Below are positions 52,202 to 63,939 of a stretch of DNA of 64,000 nucleotides, piece after piece. Source of the DNA: Pontixanthobacter luteolus (GTDB taxonomy: Bacteria > Pseudomonadota > Alphaproteobacteria > Sphingomonadales > Sphingomonadaceae); the NCBI RefSeq assembly GCF_009828095.1, contig NZ_WTYP01000001.1, forward strand, positions 1,054,001 through 1,118,000, written 5' to 3'. Numbering within the stretch: position 1 is the stretch's first letter; each line of letters opens with the position of its first letter. The notes under the pieces are model-generated. The model was not told the origin of the DNA. It made no database searches and worked only from the letters and a program-made list of their open reading frames with translations. Made by a program: the position numbers and the translations under genes.

Positions 52202-54255
52202 CCGCCGCGAAGCAATTGCACGCCCCAGTCACGCTCGAACAGATAGAGGAGAATCCGCGCCGCCTCGCCGCGCGTCCCTGTCAGACCGCCATCACGGTCC
52301 ATCAAAATGCGCGCATCATCATGGGCTTTGGGCAGCAGGCGGGTGATCTGTTCCAACGACGCAACCCGGAAGGGCGTGTCACCCGATTGCCGTGTCCCGA
52401 GCAGCTCGCCGCCGCCGCGCAGCCGCAAGTCTTCCTCGGCTAGCCGGAAACCGTCTTGTGTCTCGCGCATCAGGGCAAGCCGTTCGCGCCCGGTTTCAGA
52501 CAATGCGCTCCCTCTTAACAGCAGGCAGACCGATTTCTCCGAACCGCGGCCAACCCGTCCGCGCAGCTGGTGGAGTTGCGCCAGCCCGAACCGCTCGGCC
52601 TGCTCGATAACCATCAGGGTCGCAGCGGGCACATCCACCCCGACCTCGATCACGGTGGTCGCGATCAGCAGCTTCGCTTTCCCACTCGCAAAACGCTCCA
52701 TCGCAGCGTCTTTCAGCTCTGGCTTCAGCTGCCCGTGAACCAGAACGACTTCGTCCCCGAAACGCTCTTTCAGCGATGCAAACCGCGCCTCGGCAGCTGC
52801 GATATCCTCGTTCTCGTTCTCGCGAACCATCGGACAGACCCAATAGGCTTGCTGACCGCTTGCGATGTGCCGCGAGACACCTTCGACCACATCGGCAAGG
52901 CGTTCCTGCGCCACCACTCGTGTGTCGATAGGTTGCCGGCCTGGCGGCATCTCGTCGAGCCGGGAAACGTCCATTTCGCCGTACTGAGCAAGCGTTAGCG
53001 TGCGCGGGATCGGGGTGGCCGTCATGGCAAGCGTATGCGGCGTGCGCTTGCCCTTTGCGGTCAGCATCAGGCGCTGTGCGACGCCGAAGCGGTGCTGCTC
53101 GTCAATCACCACCAATCCCAAATCGCGGTAGGCCACCGTATCCTGAAAAATAGCGTGGGTGCCGATAACAATGTCGATGCTGCCATCCAGCAAACCCATC
53201 AGGATGGATTCGCGCGCCTTGCCTTTGTCTCGCCCCGTCAGCAGTGCGATTTCGATCCCCGTTGGCCGCACCATGCTGCGAAGGGTCTCAAAATGTTGGC
53301 GCGCAAGGATTTCGGTTGGCGCCAGCAGCGCTGCCTGCTTGCCCGCCTCGTTGGTGATCAGCATCGCTTCCAGAGCGACGACGGTTTTACCCGCCCCGAC
53401 ATCGCCCTGCAAAAGTCGCAGCATCGGCGCCTCTTGCGCCAGATCGCCTTCGATTTCAGCAACAGAGCGCTCCTGTGCGCCCGTCAATTCATAAGGCAGC
53501 TGCAGCTTGCCGCGTAGACTGCCATCGCCTCGCAATGGTTGCCCCTTGCGCAGGCGATTGTCGGCCCGCACCAGCATCAGCGCCAGCGAGTTCGCCAACA
53601 GCTCATCATAGGCCAGGCGATCGCGGGCGGCTTCATGTTCGCCCTTGTGGGCCAGTTTCAACGCATCCTTCCAGGCAGGCCATTTCTCCGCCTCGAACTG
53701 GCCCGGCTCGATCCATTCCGGCAGGTCGGGCAGCTTCGATAACGCCTGCTCCACCAGCCCGGCGACCTTGGGCTGCGTGAGCCCTTCGGAAAGCGCGTAA
53801 ACCGGCTCACACAGCCGTGTAAGCGTTTCGCCGCTGTCTTCTACCACATGGTCTGGATGGACTATCTGGAGCATCTGGCCAAATTGGTCGATTCTGCCGG
53901 CGACCCAGCGTTTCTCGCCCACCGGTAACAATTTCTTCGCAGTGTAGGATGCCCGCCCGAAATAGGTGAGTGCGCATATGTTTCCGGCAGAATCCTGCGC
54001 CAGTACGCGGTAAGGCCCCCTGCCCGATGAACTGCGATGCTCTGTTGGTGTCAGAGCGATGACAACCTGCTCGCCAATGCCAGCTTCATCCAGACTTTCC
54101 ACTGCGCGCCGGGTCACGAAACGATCTGGCAGGTGGTAGGCAATGTCGCGAACCCGCGTCAGACCAAGCTTGTCGAGCGGCTTGCGCAGTTTCGGCCCGA
54201 CTCCATCAAGCGCGCCGACTTCTACAAACAATGGATTCAAGACCTCTGGACGCAT
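52198..54255 (-). CDS. recG: ATP-dependent DNA helicase RecG
   Basis: Remodels stalled replication forks and branched recombination intermediates (685 residues). An N-terminal wedge/OB domain is followed by helicase motifs: QGDVGAGKTVVAL (Walker A, near residue 285), [27 protein letters not shown] and a C-terminal GTRQSG segment. The start MRPEVLNPL (54255) was chosen; a further in-frame start at 54282 is less typical. It is divergent from sdhE. Confidence 0.96.
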   Translation of the reverse strand: MRPEVLNPLFVEVGALDGVGPKLRKPLDKLGLTRVRDIAYHLPDRFVTRRAVESLDEAGIGEQVVIALTPTEHRSSSGRGPYRVLAQDSAGNICALTYFGRASYTAKKLLPVGEKRWVAGRIDQFGQMLQIVHPDHVVEDSGETLTRLCEPVYALSEGLTQPKVAGLVEQALSKLPDLPEWIEPGQFEAEKWPAWKDALKLAHKGEHEAARDRLAYDELLANSLALMLVRADNRLRKGQPLRGDGSLRGKLQLPYELTGAQERSVAEIEGDLAQEAPMLRLLQGDVGAGKTVVALEAMLITNEAGKQAALLAPTEILARQHFETLRSMVRPTGIEIALLTGRDKGKARESILMGLLDGSIDIVIGTHAIFQDTVAYRDLGLVVIDEQHRFGVAQRLMLTAKGKRTPHTLAMTATPIPRTLTLAQYGEMDVSRLDEMPPGRQPIDTRVVAQERLADVVEGVSRHIASGQQAYWVCPMVRENENEDIAAAEARFASLKERFGDEVVLVHGQLKPELKDAAMERFASGKAKLLIATTVIEVGVDVPAATLMVIEQAERFGLAQLHQLRGRVGRGSEKSVCLLLRGSALSETGRERLALMRETQDGFRLAEEDLRLRGGGELLGTRQSGDTPFRVASLEQITRLLPKAHDDARILMDRDGGLTGTRGEAARILLYLFERDWGVQLLRGG

Positions 54256-54308
54256 AGCCTTCCTATAGCTGCTTGCACGCAATTGGCGAGTGGCCTACCC
54301 GCTTTCGC

Positions 54309-54587
54309 ATGTCCGATACCCCCGACCTTTCCGCTCGTTTCGCGCGCGCCAAATTCCGTTCATGGCACCGCGGTACAAGAGAAGCCGACTACATGATCGG
54401 CGGCTTTTTTGATCGATATCATGCGGGTTGGGGGGACCAGGATCTGGTCTGGTTCGAAACCTTGCTGGATGAAGACGATGTCGACGTGATGGCGTGGGCG
54501 CTAAAAACACAGCTGGTGCCCGAGGAATTTTCCGGCCCTCACATGGATCTTATGCAACGGCTCGACTACGTCGATATTCCTCGCTGA
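54309..54587 (+). CDS. sdhE: FAD assembly factor SdhE
   Basis: A 92-residue SdhE/CptB-family protein, which promotes covalent FAD attachment to succinate dehydrogenase. The diagnostic segment is WHRGTREADYMIGGFFD with the RGxxE motif (about residues 20-36), followed by the acidic helical region LVWFETLLDEDDVDV. It lies between recG and mfd, upstream of mfd by 48 bases. Confidence 0.93.
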   Translation: MSDTPDLSARFARAKFRSWHRGTREADYMIGGFFDRYHAGWGDQDLVWFETLLDEDDVDVMAWALKTQLVPEEFSGPHMDLMQRLDYVDIPR

Positions 54588-54635
54588 TGCAGCAACCGGG
54601 CGGAACCCATCCCGCCGAAAAAGCTTGAACACCTG

Positions 54636-57600
54636 ATGCCCGATCTTTCCCGTATACTGGCGGCCAAGCAGCCACTGACCCTGTCTTCACTGGCGCGCGG
54701 TGCGCAGCCATTGGTTCTGGCCGATCTGGCCCGCGCCTCGGAAGGCCGCGCCATCTTCATCGCAGCCGATGATGCCGCGATGCGGGCCATCACCGATTCT
54801 GCGCACTATTTCGCGCCTGAGCTGGAGGTTATCGAATTCCCGGCATGGGATTGCCTGCCATACGACCGTTCCAGCCCGGCGCTGTCGGTCAGTGCAAAGC
54901 GGCTGGCGGCATTGCACAGGCTTCAGGCTGGCAAGAACGGATCGCAATTGCTGGTCACCACCGCCAATGCGGTACTGCAGCGGGTTCTGTCGCCATTCCG
55001 CATTCGCGAATCGGTGCGCGAATTCAAACCCGGCGTTGAAATTGGCCGCGAGAGCCTGGCCGGCTTGCTTCAGCGTCAGGGCTATTCACGTGCTGACACG
55101 GTGGTCGACGCAGGCGAGTACGCCGTTCGCGGATCGATCGTCGACATATTCCCTTCGGGATTGGAACAGGGGCTGCGGCTCGACTTTTTCGGCGACGAAC
55201 TCGAAAGCCTGAGGCTGTTTGATCCCTCGACACAGACCAGCACTGGAATTCTCGAATCGCATTTGCTGCTACCGGCGAGCGAGGCACTGCTCGATGAAGA
55301 CAGCATCAAGCGTTTCCGCAGCCGTTACCGCGAACAATTCGGCGCGGCTGCAACCGGCGATCCGCTGTATCAGGCAGTCAGCGACGGACGCCGGCTGGCC
55401 GGGATGGAACACTGGCTCCCCCTGTTTGAGGAAAAGCTGTCGACCCTGTTCGACCATCTGACAGATGCGGACCAGATCATCATCGATAGCGGCGCGATAC
55501 AGGCCGGCGACGAACGACTGAAAGATATCGCCGACTATCATCAGGCGCGCGAGAAAGCCGCCGGACAGGCAGCTGGCAGTTATCGCCCTCTGGCCCAAGA
55601 CGCGCTGTACGTTACGCGCGAAGAATTCGAGGGCCGCCTGCAAAGCTGGCCGATCCACCGCGCGGTGATCTTTGCCGAGCCAGAGAGCGGCAAGGCGATC
55701 GATTTCGGTTTCAATTCTGCGCGCGACTTCACGCCCGAACGCGCACGCGGCGACAACGTCTATGATGCCGCTGCAAAGCATCTTCAGTCTGTCGCAAAGT
55801 CCGGCAAGAAACCGCTGCTCGCCGCGTATTCCGAAGGCAGCAGGTCGCGGATTGCGTCTATTCTGGAGGAAGCCGGCGCAAAAACCGCACTGGCGGACAA
55901 TTGGCAGGAAGCGCTCGGCCTCGCTGCCAAGGGACAGACGGCGGCAATGGTCTTGCCACTGGATAGCGGTTTCGCAAACGACGAACTGGAACTGCTGACC
56001 GAGCAGGACATCCTGGGCGACCGGTTGGTCAGGCGAAAGAAACGCAAGAAAGATGCCGACGCATTCCTGGCGGAATTGCAAGCGCTGGGCCGCGGCGATC
56101 TGGTGGTTCACACCGAACACGGCATCGGCAAATATCTCGGGCTGGAACCGATCACCGTCGGGAAGAGCCAGCACGACTGCGTGATGCTGGAATATCACGG
56201 CGGCGACAAGCTCTACATCCCGGTCGAAAACATCGATGTTTTAACTCGTTATGGTTCGTCCGAAGACGCTGTAGCGCTGGACCGGCTGGGCGGAGAAGCC
56301 TGGCAAAAACGCCGCTCGCGCTTGAAAGAGCGTATTCGCGAAATCGCAGGCGAACTAATGAAAGTTGCAGCGGAACGCGCGCTGAAGAAGGCGCCCGTGT
56401 TCGAGGCCGACGACGCAAGCTACAACCAGTTCGTTGATCGTTTCCCGTGGGCGGAAACAGATGATCAGGACCGCGCCATTGCCGACGTTCTGCGCGATCT
56501 GGAGAGCGGACGGCCCATGGACCGTCTCGTTTGCGGCGATGTCGGGTTTGGCAAAACCGAGGTCGCATTGCGCGCGGCATTCGTGGCCGCCATGAACGGA
56601 CAGCAAGTTGCTGTGGTGGCCCCGACGACCTTGTTGGCCCGGCAGCACTTCACCAATTTCAGCGAGCGATTTGATGGCTTCCCGCTCAAGATCGGGCGCC
56701 TATCGCGTCTGGTCCCGGCGAAGGAAATGAAAGAGACGCGCGACGCGCTGGAAGCTGGAACGATGGACATCGTGATCGGCACGCACGCTCTGTTGTCGAA
56801 AAGCACTCAGTTCAAGGATCTGGGCCTCGTTATCGTGGACGAAGAACAGCGCTTTGGCGTAACCCACAAGGAAAAGCTGAAGCAGTTGCGCGCCAACGTC
56901 CATATGCTGACGCTCACCGCAACGCCCATTCCGCGAACCTTGCAGATGGCAATGAGCGGGCTTCGCGAACTATCTACCATCCAGACCCCGCCGGTCGATC
57001 GGCTGGCCGTGCGCACTTACGTCATGGAATGGGATGAGATGGTCATGCGCGAGGCTTTGCTGCGCGAACACCACCGCGGCGGACAAAGTTTCATCGTCGT
57101 TCCGCGCATCGCCGACATGGCCGACGTGCAGGACTGGCTGCACGAACACGTGCCCGAGGTGAAAGTCATCACCGCGCACGGGCAAATGTCCCCCACCGAA
57201 GTTGAAGAGCGCATGAGCGCATTTTACGAGGGGAAGTACGAGGTTCTCCTGTCCACTACGATTGTCGAGAGCGGACTCGATATTCCGAGCGCGAACACGA
57301 TCATCATCCACCGCGCGGATCGCTTCGGCCTTGCTCAGCTATACCAGCTTCGCGGCCGGGTGGGTCGTTCGAAACTTCGCGCCTATGCCTATCTCACCTA
57401 CCCCAAGAACCAGCAGCTTTCCGAGGTGGCTGAAAAGCGCCTGAAGGTGCTCGGCGATCTCGACAGTCTTGGCGCTGGTTTCCAGCTTGCCAGCCACGAT
57501 CTCGACATTCGTGGAGCCGGCAATCTTTTGGGAGACGAGCAATCCGGCCACATCCGCGAGGTCGGGTTCGAACTTTACCAATCGATGCTGGAAGACGCGA

Positions 57601-58109
57601 TTCTGGCGGCCAAGGCGGGCGAGCTTGGCCTGGAAGCCAAGCCGGAAACCGTCAGCCCGCAAATCACCGTCGATGCACCGATCATGATTCCGGAAGACTA
57701 CGTCCCGGACCTTGCCGTTCGCATGGCGCTTTATCGCCGCCTGAACGACGCAAAGGACAAGCCGGAAATCGAAGCAATGGCCGCCGAAATGATCGACCGT
57801 TTCGGACCGCTGCCCGATGCGACCGCAAACCTCGTTCGCCTGATCGAGATCAAGCATCAGGCGATCGAGGCAAACATCGCCAAAATCGACGTTGGCGCGC
57901 GCGGCACTCTAGTTAGCTTCCACAATGACGACTTCCCCGATGGTCCGGGACTGATTGCCTATGTCGACAGATTGAAAGGCACTGCGAAACTGCGGCCCGA
58001 CATGAAACTGGTCATCAACCGCGCATGGAGCGATCCGCGTTCCCGCCTGAACGGCCTGTTCCAGTTGACCAAGGGACTCAGCAATGTTGCCCGCAAGGCG
58101 CGGAAATAA
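54636..58109 (+). CDS. mfd: Transcription-repair coupling factor Mfd
   Basis: A 1157-residue translocase that removes stalled RNA polymerase at lesions and recruits UvrA. Domains in order are a UvrB-like N-terminus (about 1-350), the RNA polymerase-interacting domain ([21 protein letters not shown], near 485), the helicase core with [14 protein letters not shown] near 634, DEEQRFGV and [11 protein letters not shown], and the TRG motif region ([16 protein letters not shown]). A C-terminal UvrA-binding domain follows. It is at full family length. Confidence 0.97.
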   Translation: MPDLSRILAAKQPLTLSSLARGAQPLVLADLARASEGRAIFIAADDAAMRAITDSAHYFAPELEVIEFPAWDCLPYDRSSPALSVSAKRLAALHRLQAGKNGSQLLVTTANAVLQRVLSPFRIRESVREFKPGVEIGRESLAGLLQRQGYSRADTVVDAGEYAVRGSIVDIFPSGLEQGLRLDFFGDELESLRLFDPSTQTSTGILESHLLLPASEALLDEDSIKRFRSRYREQFGAAATGDPLYQAVSDGRRLAGMEHWLPLFEEKLSTLFDHLTDADQIIIDSGAIQAGDERLKDIADYHQAREKAAGQAAGSYRPLAQDALYVTREEFEGRLQSWPIHRAVIFAEPESGKAIDFGFNSARDFTPERARGDNVYDAAAKHLQSVAKSGKKPLLAAYSEGSRSRIASILEEAGAKTALADNWQEALGLAAKGQTAAMVLPLDSGFANDELELLTEQDILGDRLVRRKKRKKDADAFLAELQALGRGDLVVHTEHGIGKYLGLEPITVGKSQHDCVMLEYHGGDKLYIPVENIDVLTRYGSSEDAVALDRLGGEAWQKRRSRLKERIREIAGELMKVAAERALKKAPVFEADDASYNQFVDRFPWAETDDQDRAIADVLRDLESGRPMDRLVCGDVGFGKTEVALRAAFVAAMNGQQVAVVAPTTLLARQHFTNFSERFDGFPLKIGRLSRLVPAKEMKETRDALEAGTMDIVIGTHALLSKSTQFKDLGLVIVDEEQRFGVTHKEKLKQLRANVHMLTLTATPIPRTLQMAMSGLRELSTIQTPPVDRLAVRTYVMEWDEMVMREALLREHHRGGQSFIVVPRIADMADVQDWLHEHVPEVKVITAHGQMSPTEVEERMSAFYEGKYEVLLSTTIVESGLDIPSANTIIIHRADRFGLAQLYQLRGRVGRSKLRAYAYLTYPKNQQLSEVAEKRLKVLGDLDSLGAGFQLASHDLDIRGAGNLLGDEQSGHIREVGFELYQSMLEDAILAAKAGELGLEAKPETVSPQITVDAPIMIPEDYVPDLAVRMALYRRLNDAKDKPEIEAMAAEMIDRFGPLPDATANLVRLIEIKHQAIEANIAKIDVGARGTLVSFHNDDFPDGPGLIAYVDRLKGTAKLRPDMKLVINRAWSDPRSRLNGLFQLTKGLSNVARKARK

Positions 58110-58134
58110 ACCTGTATTTCAGGAGGTAAGAGAT

Positions 58135-59472
58135 TTAGCGGAAAAGGCCGGAATGTTCGGGGAGCAACGCGAGAAACTCTGCGTGCTCCAACGGCTTCGA
58201 ACACAGGTAGCCCTGATAATATTCGCAGCCCTCACTCGCTGCGATTGCACGCTGATCTTCGTTTTCGACGCCTTCAGCGATCACTTTCAGTCCAAGCGCC
58301 TTGGCCATGGCGACGATGCCCCTGAGGACCGCAAGATCGCGTTCGTCGGTGGTAATCCCGTCGATCATCGCACGGTCGAGCTTGATCGCATCCAGCGGCA
58401 GAATTTTGAGATAGCGGAAATTGCAGAACCCCGCCCCAAAATCATCCAGTGCAACTTGCACCCCTGCCGCGCTCAGTTCCCTCAGGGCTTCCGCGCTTCG
58501 CTCCAGATCGGACACCAGCGAATGTTCGGTGATCTCGATCGTCAGCCGGTCTGGCGCATGGCCGCTTTCGGCGATCAGTTTGAGAAACTCGCGTGCGAAG
58601 CTGCGCGACGCCAGATCTGCCGGTGTGATGTTGAGGGAGAGACGCAGGTCGGCATTCCAGCTTGCGGCATCCGATAATGCCCTTTCCGCGATATGCCGCG
58701 ATAGCTGCGCCACATGATCGGTCCGTTCCGCGATCGCGAATAGCTGGCTCGCGCCGATCCGGCCAAGCTGCGGGTGCTGCCACCGTGCAAGAGCCTCAGC
58801 CCCGATGATCGTTCCATCGTCCAGCGAGACCTGCGGCTGATAGACGATTTCAATCTGGTCGGCATCAATCGCCCCGAGCAGATCGGCGTCGACTTCGGCG
58901 CTTCTGCGGCCGGGCACGGTCAGGCCCCGGTCGGACCAAAGGATGCGCCGCCCCTTGTGGGTACGCGCCTCTTCCAGCGTTTCAGCCAGACGGTCGAATA
59001 TCATTGTCGGCCCCTCGCCCGGTGCCGGTCGCATCAGCGCAATACGGGCCCACAAACGGAGGTTGCCCGCATCACCAAGGCCCGAAATCGGATGCGCTAC
59101 AGCGTCTGCAAGCGCTTCCGCCAGCCATTGCCACCTCTCGCGGCTGCAAGCCTCATGCGCCGCAAGAAGGAAATTGCCGCCTCCTAGCCGGGCTGCGAGC
59201 CAGTCGCCTTCTTCGAATTCATCTTCCGCGAAATGAAGAATGCGCTGCGCAGTCGTGACCAACGCGCCGTCGCCAGCGTCTTCGCCATAAGCGAGATTGA
59301 CGGCGTTGAACCGTGCGAGCCCGATCAGCATCGCATGAACCGGTGCAGTTCGTCCGTCGGCGATGGCGCTTTGCTGCCACGCCGCCAGGGTCCGGTGCGC
59401 TGTTTCCACGCTGGCAAGACCGGTCAAATCATCACGCAACGGATCGACATCTCTTTTTGCAACACTGGCCAT
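58135..59472 (-). CDS. Cyclic-di-GMP phosphodiesterase with degenerate GGDEF domain
   Basis: A 445-residue soluble protein. The N-terminal half is a GGDEF-type fold whose signature is RLGGGNFLL in place of GGDEF, so it should not make c-di-GMP. The C-terminal EAL domain keeps EALARW, LNITPADL, ITEHSLV, LDDFGAGFCNF and KVIAEGVEN, so it is probably an active phosphodiesterase. AAGGAGG stands just before the ATG at 59472. It converges on mfd (25 bases) and is divergent from nadK. Confidence 0.9.
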   Translation of the reverse strand: MASVAKRDVDPLRDDLTGLASVETAHRTLAAWQQSAIADGRTAPVHAMLIGLARFNAVNLAYGEDAGDGALVTTAQRILHFAEDEFEEGDWLAARLGGGNFLLAAHEACSRERWQWLAEALADAVAHPISGLGDAGNLRLWARIALMRPAPGEGPTMIFDRLAETLEEARTHKGRRILWSDRGLTVPGRRSAEVDADLLGAIDADQIEIVYQPQVSLDDGTIIGAEALARWQHPQLGRIGASQLFAIAERTDHVAQLSRHIAERALSDAASWNADLRLSLNITPADLASRSFAREFLKLIAESGHAPDRLTIEITEHSLVSDLERSAEALRELSAAGVQVALDDFGAGFCNFRYLKILPLDAIKLDRAMIDGITTDERDLAVLRGIVAMAKALGLKVIAEGVENEDQRAIAASEGCEYYQGYLCSKPLEHAEFLALLPEHSGLFR

Positions 59473-59588
59473 GCCCCTCCTTAGCGGCACCTGTGACAAT
59501 AGGATGCCAGGATTTCCAATGCGTTGCCAAATGGCACAGCACCCCATAGGACTGCACGCCGCACCATCATGTGCGCGCGGAGGGGTAA

Positions 59589-60377
59589 TTGAGCAGCAAT
59601 CACGGTTTTCGGAACCTGGCACTCGCCATTTCCGACACGGCCAAGGCAGCCGAAACTGCCGAAGAACTGAAGCATATGCATGACTGGGTCCCGATCGAGG
59701 AAGCGGACGCAGTTGTCGCGCTTGGCGGTGACGGTTTCATGCTGCACACCCTTCACGGGATGCTGGATTCGGGCCAGATCATTCCCTGTTACGGAATCAA
59801 CCGAGGCACTGTCGGCTTCCTGATGAATCGATACCGTGCCGGTGTGAAGCTGCTCGACAAGGTCAATCGCTCGCGTTCTATCGGTATCTCTCCCTTGAGG
59901 ATGGAAGCTGTCACGCAAGACGGCGAGAAACATGTCGAATGCGCGATCAATGAAGTGTCGTTGCTGCGTGAAACCCGCCAGACTGCAAAGCTGGAGGTTA
60001 GCGTGGATGACAAGGTCCGGATCAAGGAACTTGTCGGTGACGGGGTTCTTGTCGCCACACCCGCTGGGTCGACGGCATACAACCTGTCGGCAAACGGGCC
60101 GATCCTGCCGCTCGATTCGCAGCTGCTAGCGCTAACCCCGATCAGTGCATTCCGCCCGCGCAGATGGCGCGGTGCAATCCTGCCCGACCGTGCCACAATC
60201 CGGTTCAAGGTGTTCGAGCCTGCAAAGCGCCCTGTCGCTGCCGTTGCCGACCAGAAGGAAGTGCGCGACATCGCGGAGGTAAGCGTCGAGATTGCCTACG
60301 ATTCGGAGCTGACTTTACTGTTCGATCCTGGTCACGCCCTCGACGAGCGGATCGTGGCTGAACAATTCATGGTGTGA
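59589..60377 (+). CDS. nadK: NAD kinase
   Basis: Phosphorylates NAD to NADP (262 residues). The nucleotide motif GGDG is at 46-49 (AVVALGGDGFML) and the second motif is ATPAGSTAYNLSANGP. The likely start is a TTG at 59589, five bases after GGAGG. The next ATG codons lie within the conserved fold and would truncate it. Confidence 0.93.
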   Translation: MSSNHGFRNLALAISDTAKAAETAEELKHMHDWVPIEEADAVVALGGDGFMLHTLHGMLDSGQIIPCYGINRGTVGFLMNRYRAGVKLLDKVNRSRSIGISPLRMEAVTQDGEKHVECAINEVSLLRETRQTAKLEVSVDDKVRIKELVGDGVLVATPAGSTAYNLSANGPILPLDSQLLALTPISAFRPRRWRGAILPDRATIRFKVFEPAKRPVAAVADQKEVRDIAEVSVEIAYDSELTLLFDPGHALDERIVAEQFMV

Positions 60378-60461
60378 ATGCACAAACTGGGGTTGCCAAA
60401 CAAATCAGGCCCCAATATAGGCCCACCCCTGCCCGCGAGACATCGCGGCAACAAGGGCTGT

Positions 60462-60536
60462 TCCCCGATAGCTCAGCGGTAGAGTAGGTGACTGTTAATC
60501 ACTTGGTCGTTGGTTCGAATCCAACTCGGGGAGCCA
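60462..60536 (+). tRNA. tRNA-Asn (anticodon GTT)
   Basis: The acceptor TCCCCGA pairs with TCGGGGA, followed by G and an encoded CCA. The anticodon loop CTGTTAA gives GTT. The D arm GCTCAGCGGTAGAGT and T arm TTGGTTCGAATCCAA fold normally. Confidence 0.96.
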
Positions 60537-60575
60537 TCCTTTCCCAAGGATATTCAGACGGCTTGGCCGGTGCGT

Positions 60576-61184
60576 TCAAACGCTCTGGCCGGTACGCCCT
60601 CGCCTTTCGGGAAAGTCAGCCAGAAATGCCGGATCGCCGATGCCGAACCACCGCGCAATTTCCGCTTTCCGGTCCCAGATTTGTTCATAGTCGATCATCA
60701 GGACCTGGCCACTTTCTGCCGCCGCACGGAATGATTCAGCCTGCGCTTCGACACCCGCGATAAAAGCCGCCTTGCGTGCGCGACCTGTCAGCCAGAGAGC
60801 GCGCGGCAATCCCAGCTTCGCCGCCTGATCGCGCAGCCATCCCCGCCGCCGCAAGCTTGCAAACACGTCTTCCGGTTTGCCCGTCACAAATATGATCCTC
60901 GATCGGGTAAATTCCTCGGTGCCGGGAAATCGGGGCAGATGCTTCAAGCCGTCTCGATCATTGCGATGATTCGAGCTGGTAAAGCGGGCGCAATGATCGA
61001 TCAGAAAAGTGGTGCCGACACCGCCCGGTGAAATGATCAAACAGGGCGGTACCGGGGCCGCAGGTTCAGCAGCGGGCACACAGCCGCGCGCACGCACCCT
61101 CGCAAGCCAGTGAAGCCGTATTTCGCGGCGAATCTTGCGGAAAGGCCAGCCCGCTGCGCGCACCAGACCTTCCCGCACATTCAT
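60576..61184 (-). CDS. P-loop hypothetical protein downstream of secA (sulfotransferase-like)
   Basis: 202 residues with a basic N-terminal region and a phosphate-binding-like loop, LIISPGGVGTTFLIDHC (about residues 50-66), resembling the 5'-phosphosulfate loop of sulfotransferase-like proteins rather than a classic GKS/T Walker A. Later segments RSRIIFVTGKPEDVFASL and VLMIDYEQIWD fit the same fold. A true activity cannot be named. Its start at 61184 lies seven bases after the secA stop, so it is likely co-transcribed with secA. Confidence 0.7.
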   Translation of the reverse strand: MNVREGLVRAAGWPFRKIRREIRLHWLARVRARGCVPAAEPAAPVPPCLIISPGGVGTTFLIDHCARFTSSNHRNDRDGLKHLPRFPGTEEFTRSRIIFVTGKPEDVFASLRRRGWLRDQAAKLGLPRALWLTGRARKAAFIAGVEAQAESFRAAAESGQVLMIDYEQIWDRKAEIARWFGIGDPAFLADFPERRGRTGQSV

Positions 61185-61191
61185 GCCGTTA

Positions 61192-63939
61192 TTACGCGAC
61201 TGCGCCGTGGCAGTGCTTGTACTTGTTACCCGAACCACATGGGCACGGTGCGTTGCGGCTGATTACCTGATCGGCATAGGGATTTTCTCGGTTCGACCCG
61301 CCCGGCCCCGCTGCCGCACGGGGGCTGCCCGCCAGCGAACCGAACAGGGATGCCTGCGAAGCCGATCCGTCACCATCGTTCGAATTGTCGAGGCCCGTCA
61401 GCGGATCGATATGTCCGGTCAGGAAGTCCGGCAGATCAGGCAATTCCTCCTGAACAGGCTGCTGAATGCGCAGTTCGCTTTTCAGCAGGATGCTGGTGAT
61501 GTCTTCACGCAAGCTGTCGAGCATCTGTTCGAACAGGCCGAAAGCTTCCTGTTTGTATTCGTTGATCGGCTGCTTTTGCGCATGTGCACGCAGGAACACG
61601 ACCTGACGCAAAGCGTCGAGCGTCGCCAGATGTTCTTTCCAGAAATGGTCGAGCCGTTCCAGCAGGATGCTCTTCTCGACGCGGGTCCAGATATCCGGAT
61701 CGGCATTGGCGATCTTCGCTTCCATCCGTTCATCGACCATGGCCAGAAGGCGTTCTTCGATGATTTCCGGTTCCACCGTATCTTCTTCCAGCCATTCATC
61801 GAATGGCGGCTGCAGATCCAGCACTTCTGCGACGCGTTCTTTCAGCAGATCCATGTTCCACTGTTCCGGATAGGATCCCGGAGGGCAGGATTGCATGACG
61901 ATGCTGTTGACCGTGTCATGGCGCATATCGACCACCACATCGCCAACCGTTTCGCTGTCCATGATTTCCGCGCGCTGTTCATAAATAACCTTGCGCTGGT
62001 CGTTCATGACATCGTCGTATTCAACAACCTGCTTGCGGATGTCGTAGTTGCGCGCTTCGACCTTTTTCTGAGCGGTTTCAATGGCTTTCGACAGCCATTT
62101 TGAACCGATCGCTTCGCCGTCTTCGAGGTTGGAGTTCATCATCCGCGAAAACAGCGTGTCTGGCCCGAAGATGCGCAGCAGATCGTCTTCCAGGCACAGG
62201 TAGAACCGGCTCAGGCCCGGATCTCCCTGACGCCCGGAACGCCCGCGCAGCTGGTTGTCGATACGGCGGCTTTCGTGCCGTTCGGTTGCCAGCACGAACA
62301 GGCCGCCAGCTTCCTTGACCTTCTGCCGTTCGGCGCCGACTTCTTCCTCGATCTTCTGGATCGCGGCATCACGTTCCGGCCCTTCCGGCATACCGGCCAG
62401 CTCGGCCTCGATACGGAATTCGACGTTGCCGCCCAGCTGAATATCGGTGCCGCGGCCCGCCATGTTGGTCGCGATGGTGACAGCGCCCAGGCGGCCTGCC
62501 TGTGCAACGATATGCGCTTCACGTTCGTGGAAGCGGGCGTTCAGAACTTCGTGAGCGACGCCCTCTTTCTTGAGAAACTCTGCCAGCAATTCCGATTTCT
62601 CGATGGAAACCGTACCCACCAGAACCGGTTGGCCAATCTCGTTCTTCTCGCGGATCGCCTTGGCAATGGCTGCGAACTTGTCTTGCGTGTTCTTGTAGAA
62701 CTCGTCCTCTTCGTCGATCCGCTGGACCGGCTTGTTGGTCGGGATCTCGACCACGTTCATCTTGTAGATGTCCCAGAATTCGGACGCCTCCGTGGCAGCC
62801 GTACCGGTCATGCCGGCTAGTTTTGGATACATCCGGAAATAGTTCTGGAAAGTGATCGAGGCCATCGTCTGGTTTTCAGGCTCGATCTTGACGCCTTCCT
62901 TCGCCTCGACAGCCTGGTGCAGGCCATTGGACCACCGACGCCCGTCCATCATGCGGCCGGTAAATTCGTCGATGATGACGACCTTGTCGTCCTTAACGAT
63001 GTAGTCGGTATCGCGCTTGAACATATGGACGGCTTTCAGCGCCTGATCCATGTGATGCACGATCTGCGTGTTTTCGACGTCGTACAGATTGTCGGTTTCC
63101 AACAGGCCCCGCTCGATCAAGAGCTTCTCGATCTCTTCGGTGCCGTCTTCTGTCAGGCCGATATTTTTGCTCTTCTCGTCCTTCTCGTACCAGTCTTCAG
63201 GGATCTCCTTCACGATCGCGTCGATCGAGACGTAGAGATCGGTCTTGTCTTCGGTCGGGCCGGAGATGATCAGCGGGGTCCGCGCTTCGTCGATCAGGAT
63301 CGAGTCGACTTCATCGACAATTGCAAAATTGAAGGTCCGCTGGACCATCTGGTCACGGCTCTGCTTCATGTTGTCCCGCAGATAATCAAAACCGAATTCA
63401 TTGTTGGTGCCGTACGTAATGTCGGAACCATAAGCCTCGCGGCGCTCATACTCGCCCAGATTAGGCACGATCACGCCGACGGTCAGGCCCATCCACCGAT
63501 AGAGCTGGCCCATCCATTCCGCATCGCGGCTGGCGAGGTAATCATTGACGGTGACCACGTGGACACCCTTGCCCTCGACCGCATTGAGATAAACCGCCAG
63601 CGTCGCCACCAGCGTCTTGCCTTCACCCGTGCGCATTTCGGAGATTTCGCCGCGATGGAGCACGATGCCGCCAATCATCTGCACATCGAAATGGCGCATA
63701 CCCAGCACCCTGACGGATGCCTCGCGAACCGTCGCAAAAGCTTCCGGCAGAATATCGTCGAGGGTCTTGCCCTCTTCCAGCATAGCGCGGAATTTTACTG
63801 TCTGCGCCTGCAGTTCCTCGTCGCTCAGAGCCTGAATTTGAGGCTCCAGATCATTGATCTGATTGACGATTTTACCAAGCGATTTGACGTAACGATCGTT
63901 GGACGATCCGAATACGGATTTCAGGAGTGAATTGATCAT
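61192..63939 (-). CDS. secA: Preprotein translocase ATPase SecA
   Basis: The motor that drives proteins through SecYEG (915 residues). Visible are Walker A TGEGKT (104-109), the DEAD-type segment [16 protein letters not shown], the helicase motif [11 protein letters not shown] and [12 protein letters not shown]-terminal zinc-binding tail ([13 protein letters not shown]) that contacts SecB and the ribosome follows. It is complete; 61 bases upstream of the ATG remain in the window and show no clear promoter. Confidence 0.98.
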   Translation of the reverse strand: MINSLLKSVFGSSNDRYVKSLGKIVNQINDLEPQIQALSDEELQAQTVKFRAMLEEGKTLDDILPEAFATVREASVRVLGMRHFDVQMIGGIVLHRGEISEMRTGEGKTLVATLAVYLNAVEGKGVHVVTVNDYLASRDAEWMGQLYRWMGLTVGVIVPNLGEYERREAYGSDITYGTNNEFGFDYLRDNMKQSRDQMVQRTFNFAIVDEVDSILIDEARTPLIISGPTEDKTDLYVSIDAIVKEIPEDWYEKDEKSKNIGLTEDGTEEIEKLLIERGLLETDNLYDVENTQIVHHMDQALKAVHMFKRDTDYIVKDDKVVIIDEFTGRMMDGRRWSNGLHQAVEAKEGVKIEPENQTMASITFQNYFRMYPKLAGMTGTAATEASEFWDIYKMNVVEIPTNKPVQRIDEEDEFYKNTQDKFAAIAKAIREKNEIGQPVLVGTVSIEKSELLAEFLKKEGVAHEVLNARFHEREAHIVAQAGRLGAVTIATNMAGRGTDIQLGGNVEFRIEAELAGMPEGPERDAAIQKIEEEVGAERQKVKEAGGLFVLATERHESRRIDNQLRGRSGRQGDPGLSRFYLCLEDDLLRIFGPDTLFSRMMNSNLEDGEAIGSKWLSKAIETAQKKVEARNYDIRKQVVEYDDVMNDQRKVIYEQRAEIMDSETVGDVVVDMRHDTVNSIVMQSCPPGSYPEQWNMDLLKERVAEVLDLQPPFDEWLEEDTVEPEIIEERLLAMVDERMEAKIANADPDIWTRVEKSILLERLDHFWKEHLATLDALRQVVFLRAHAQKQPINEYKQEAFGLFEQMLDSLREDITSILLKSELRIQQPVQEELPDLPDFLTGHIDPLTGLDNSNDGDGSASQASLFGSLAGSPRAAAGPGGSNRENPYADQVISRNAPCPCGSGNKYKHCHGAVA

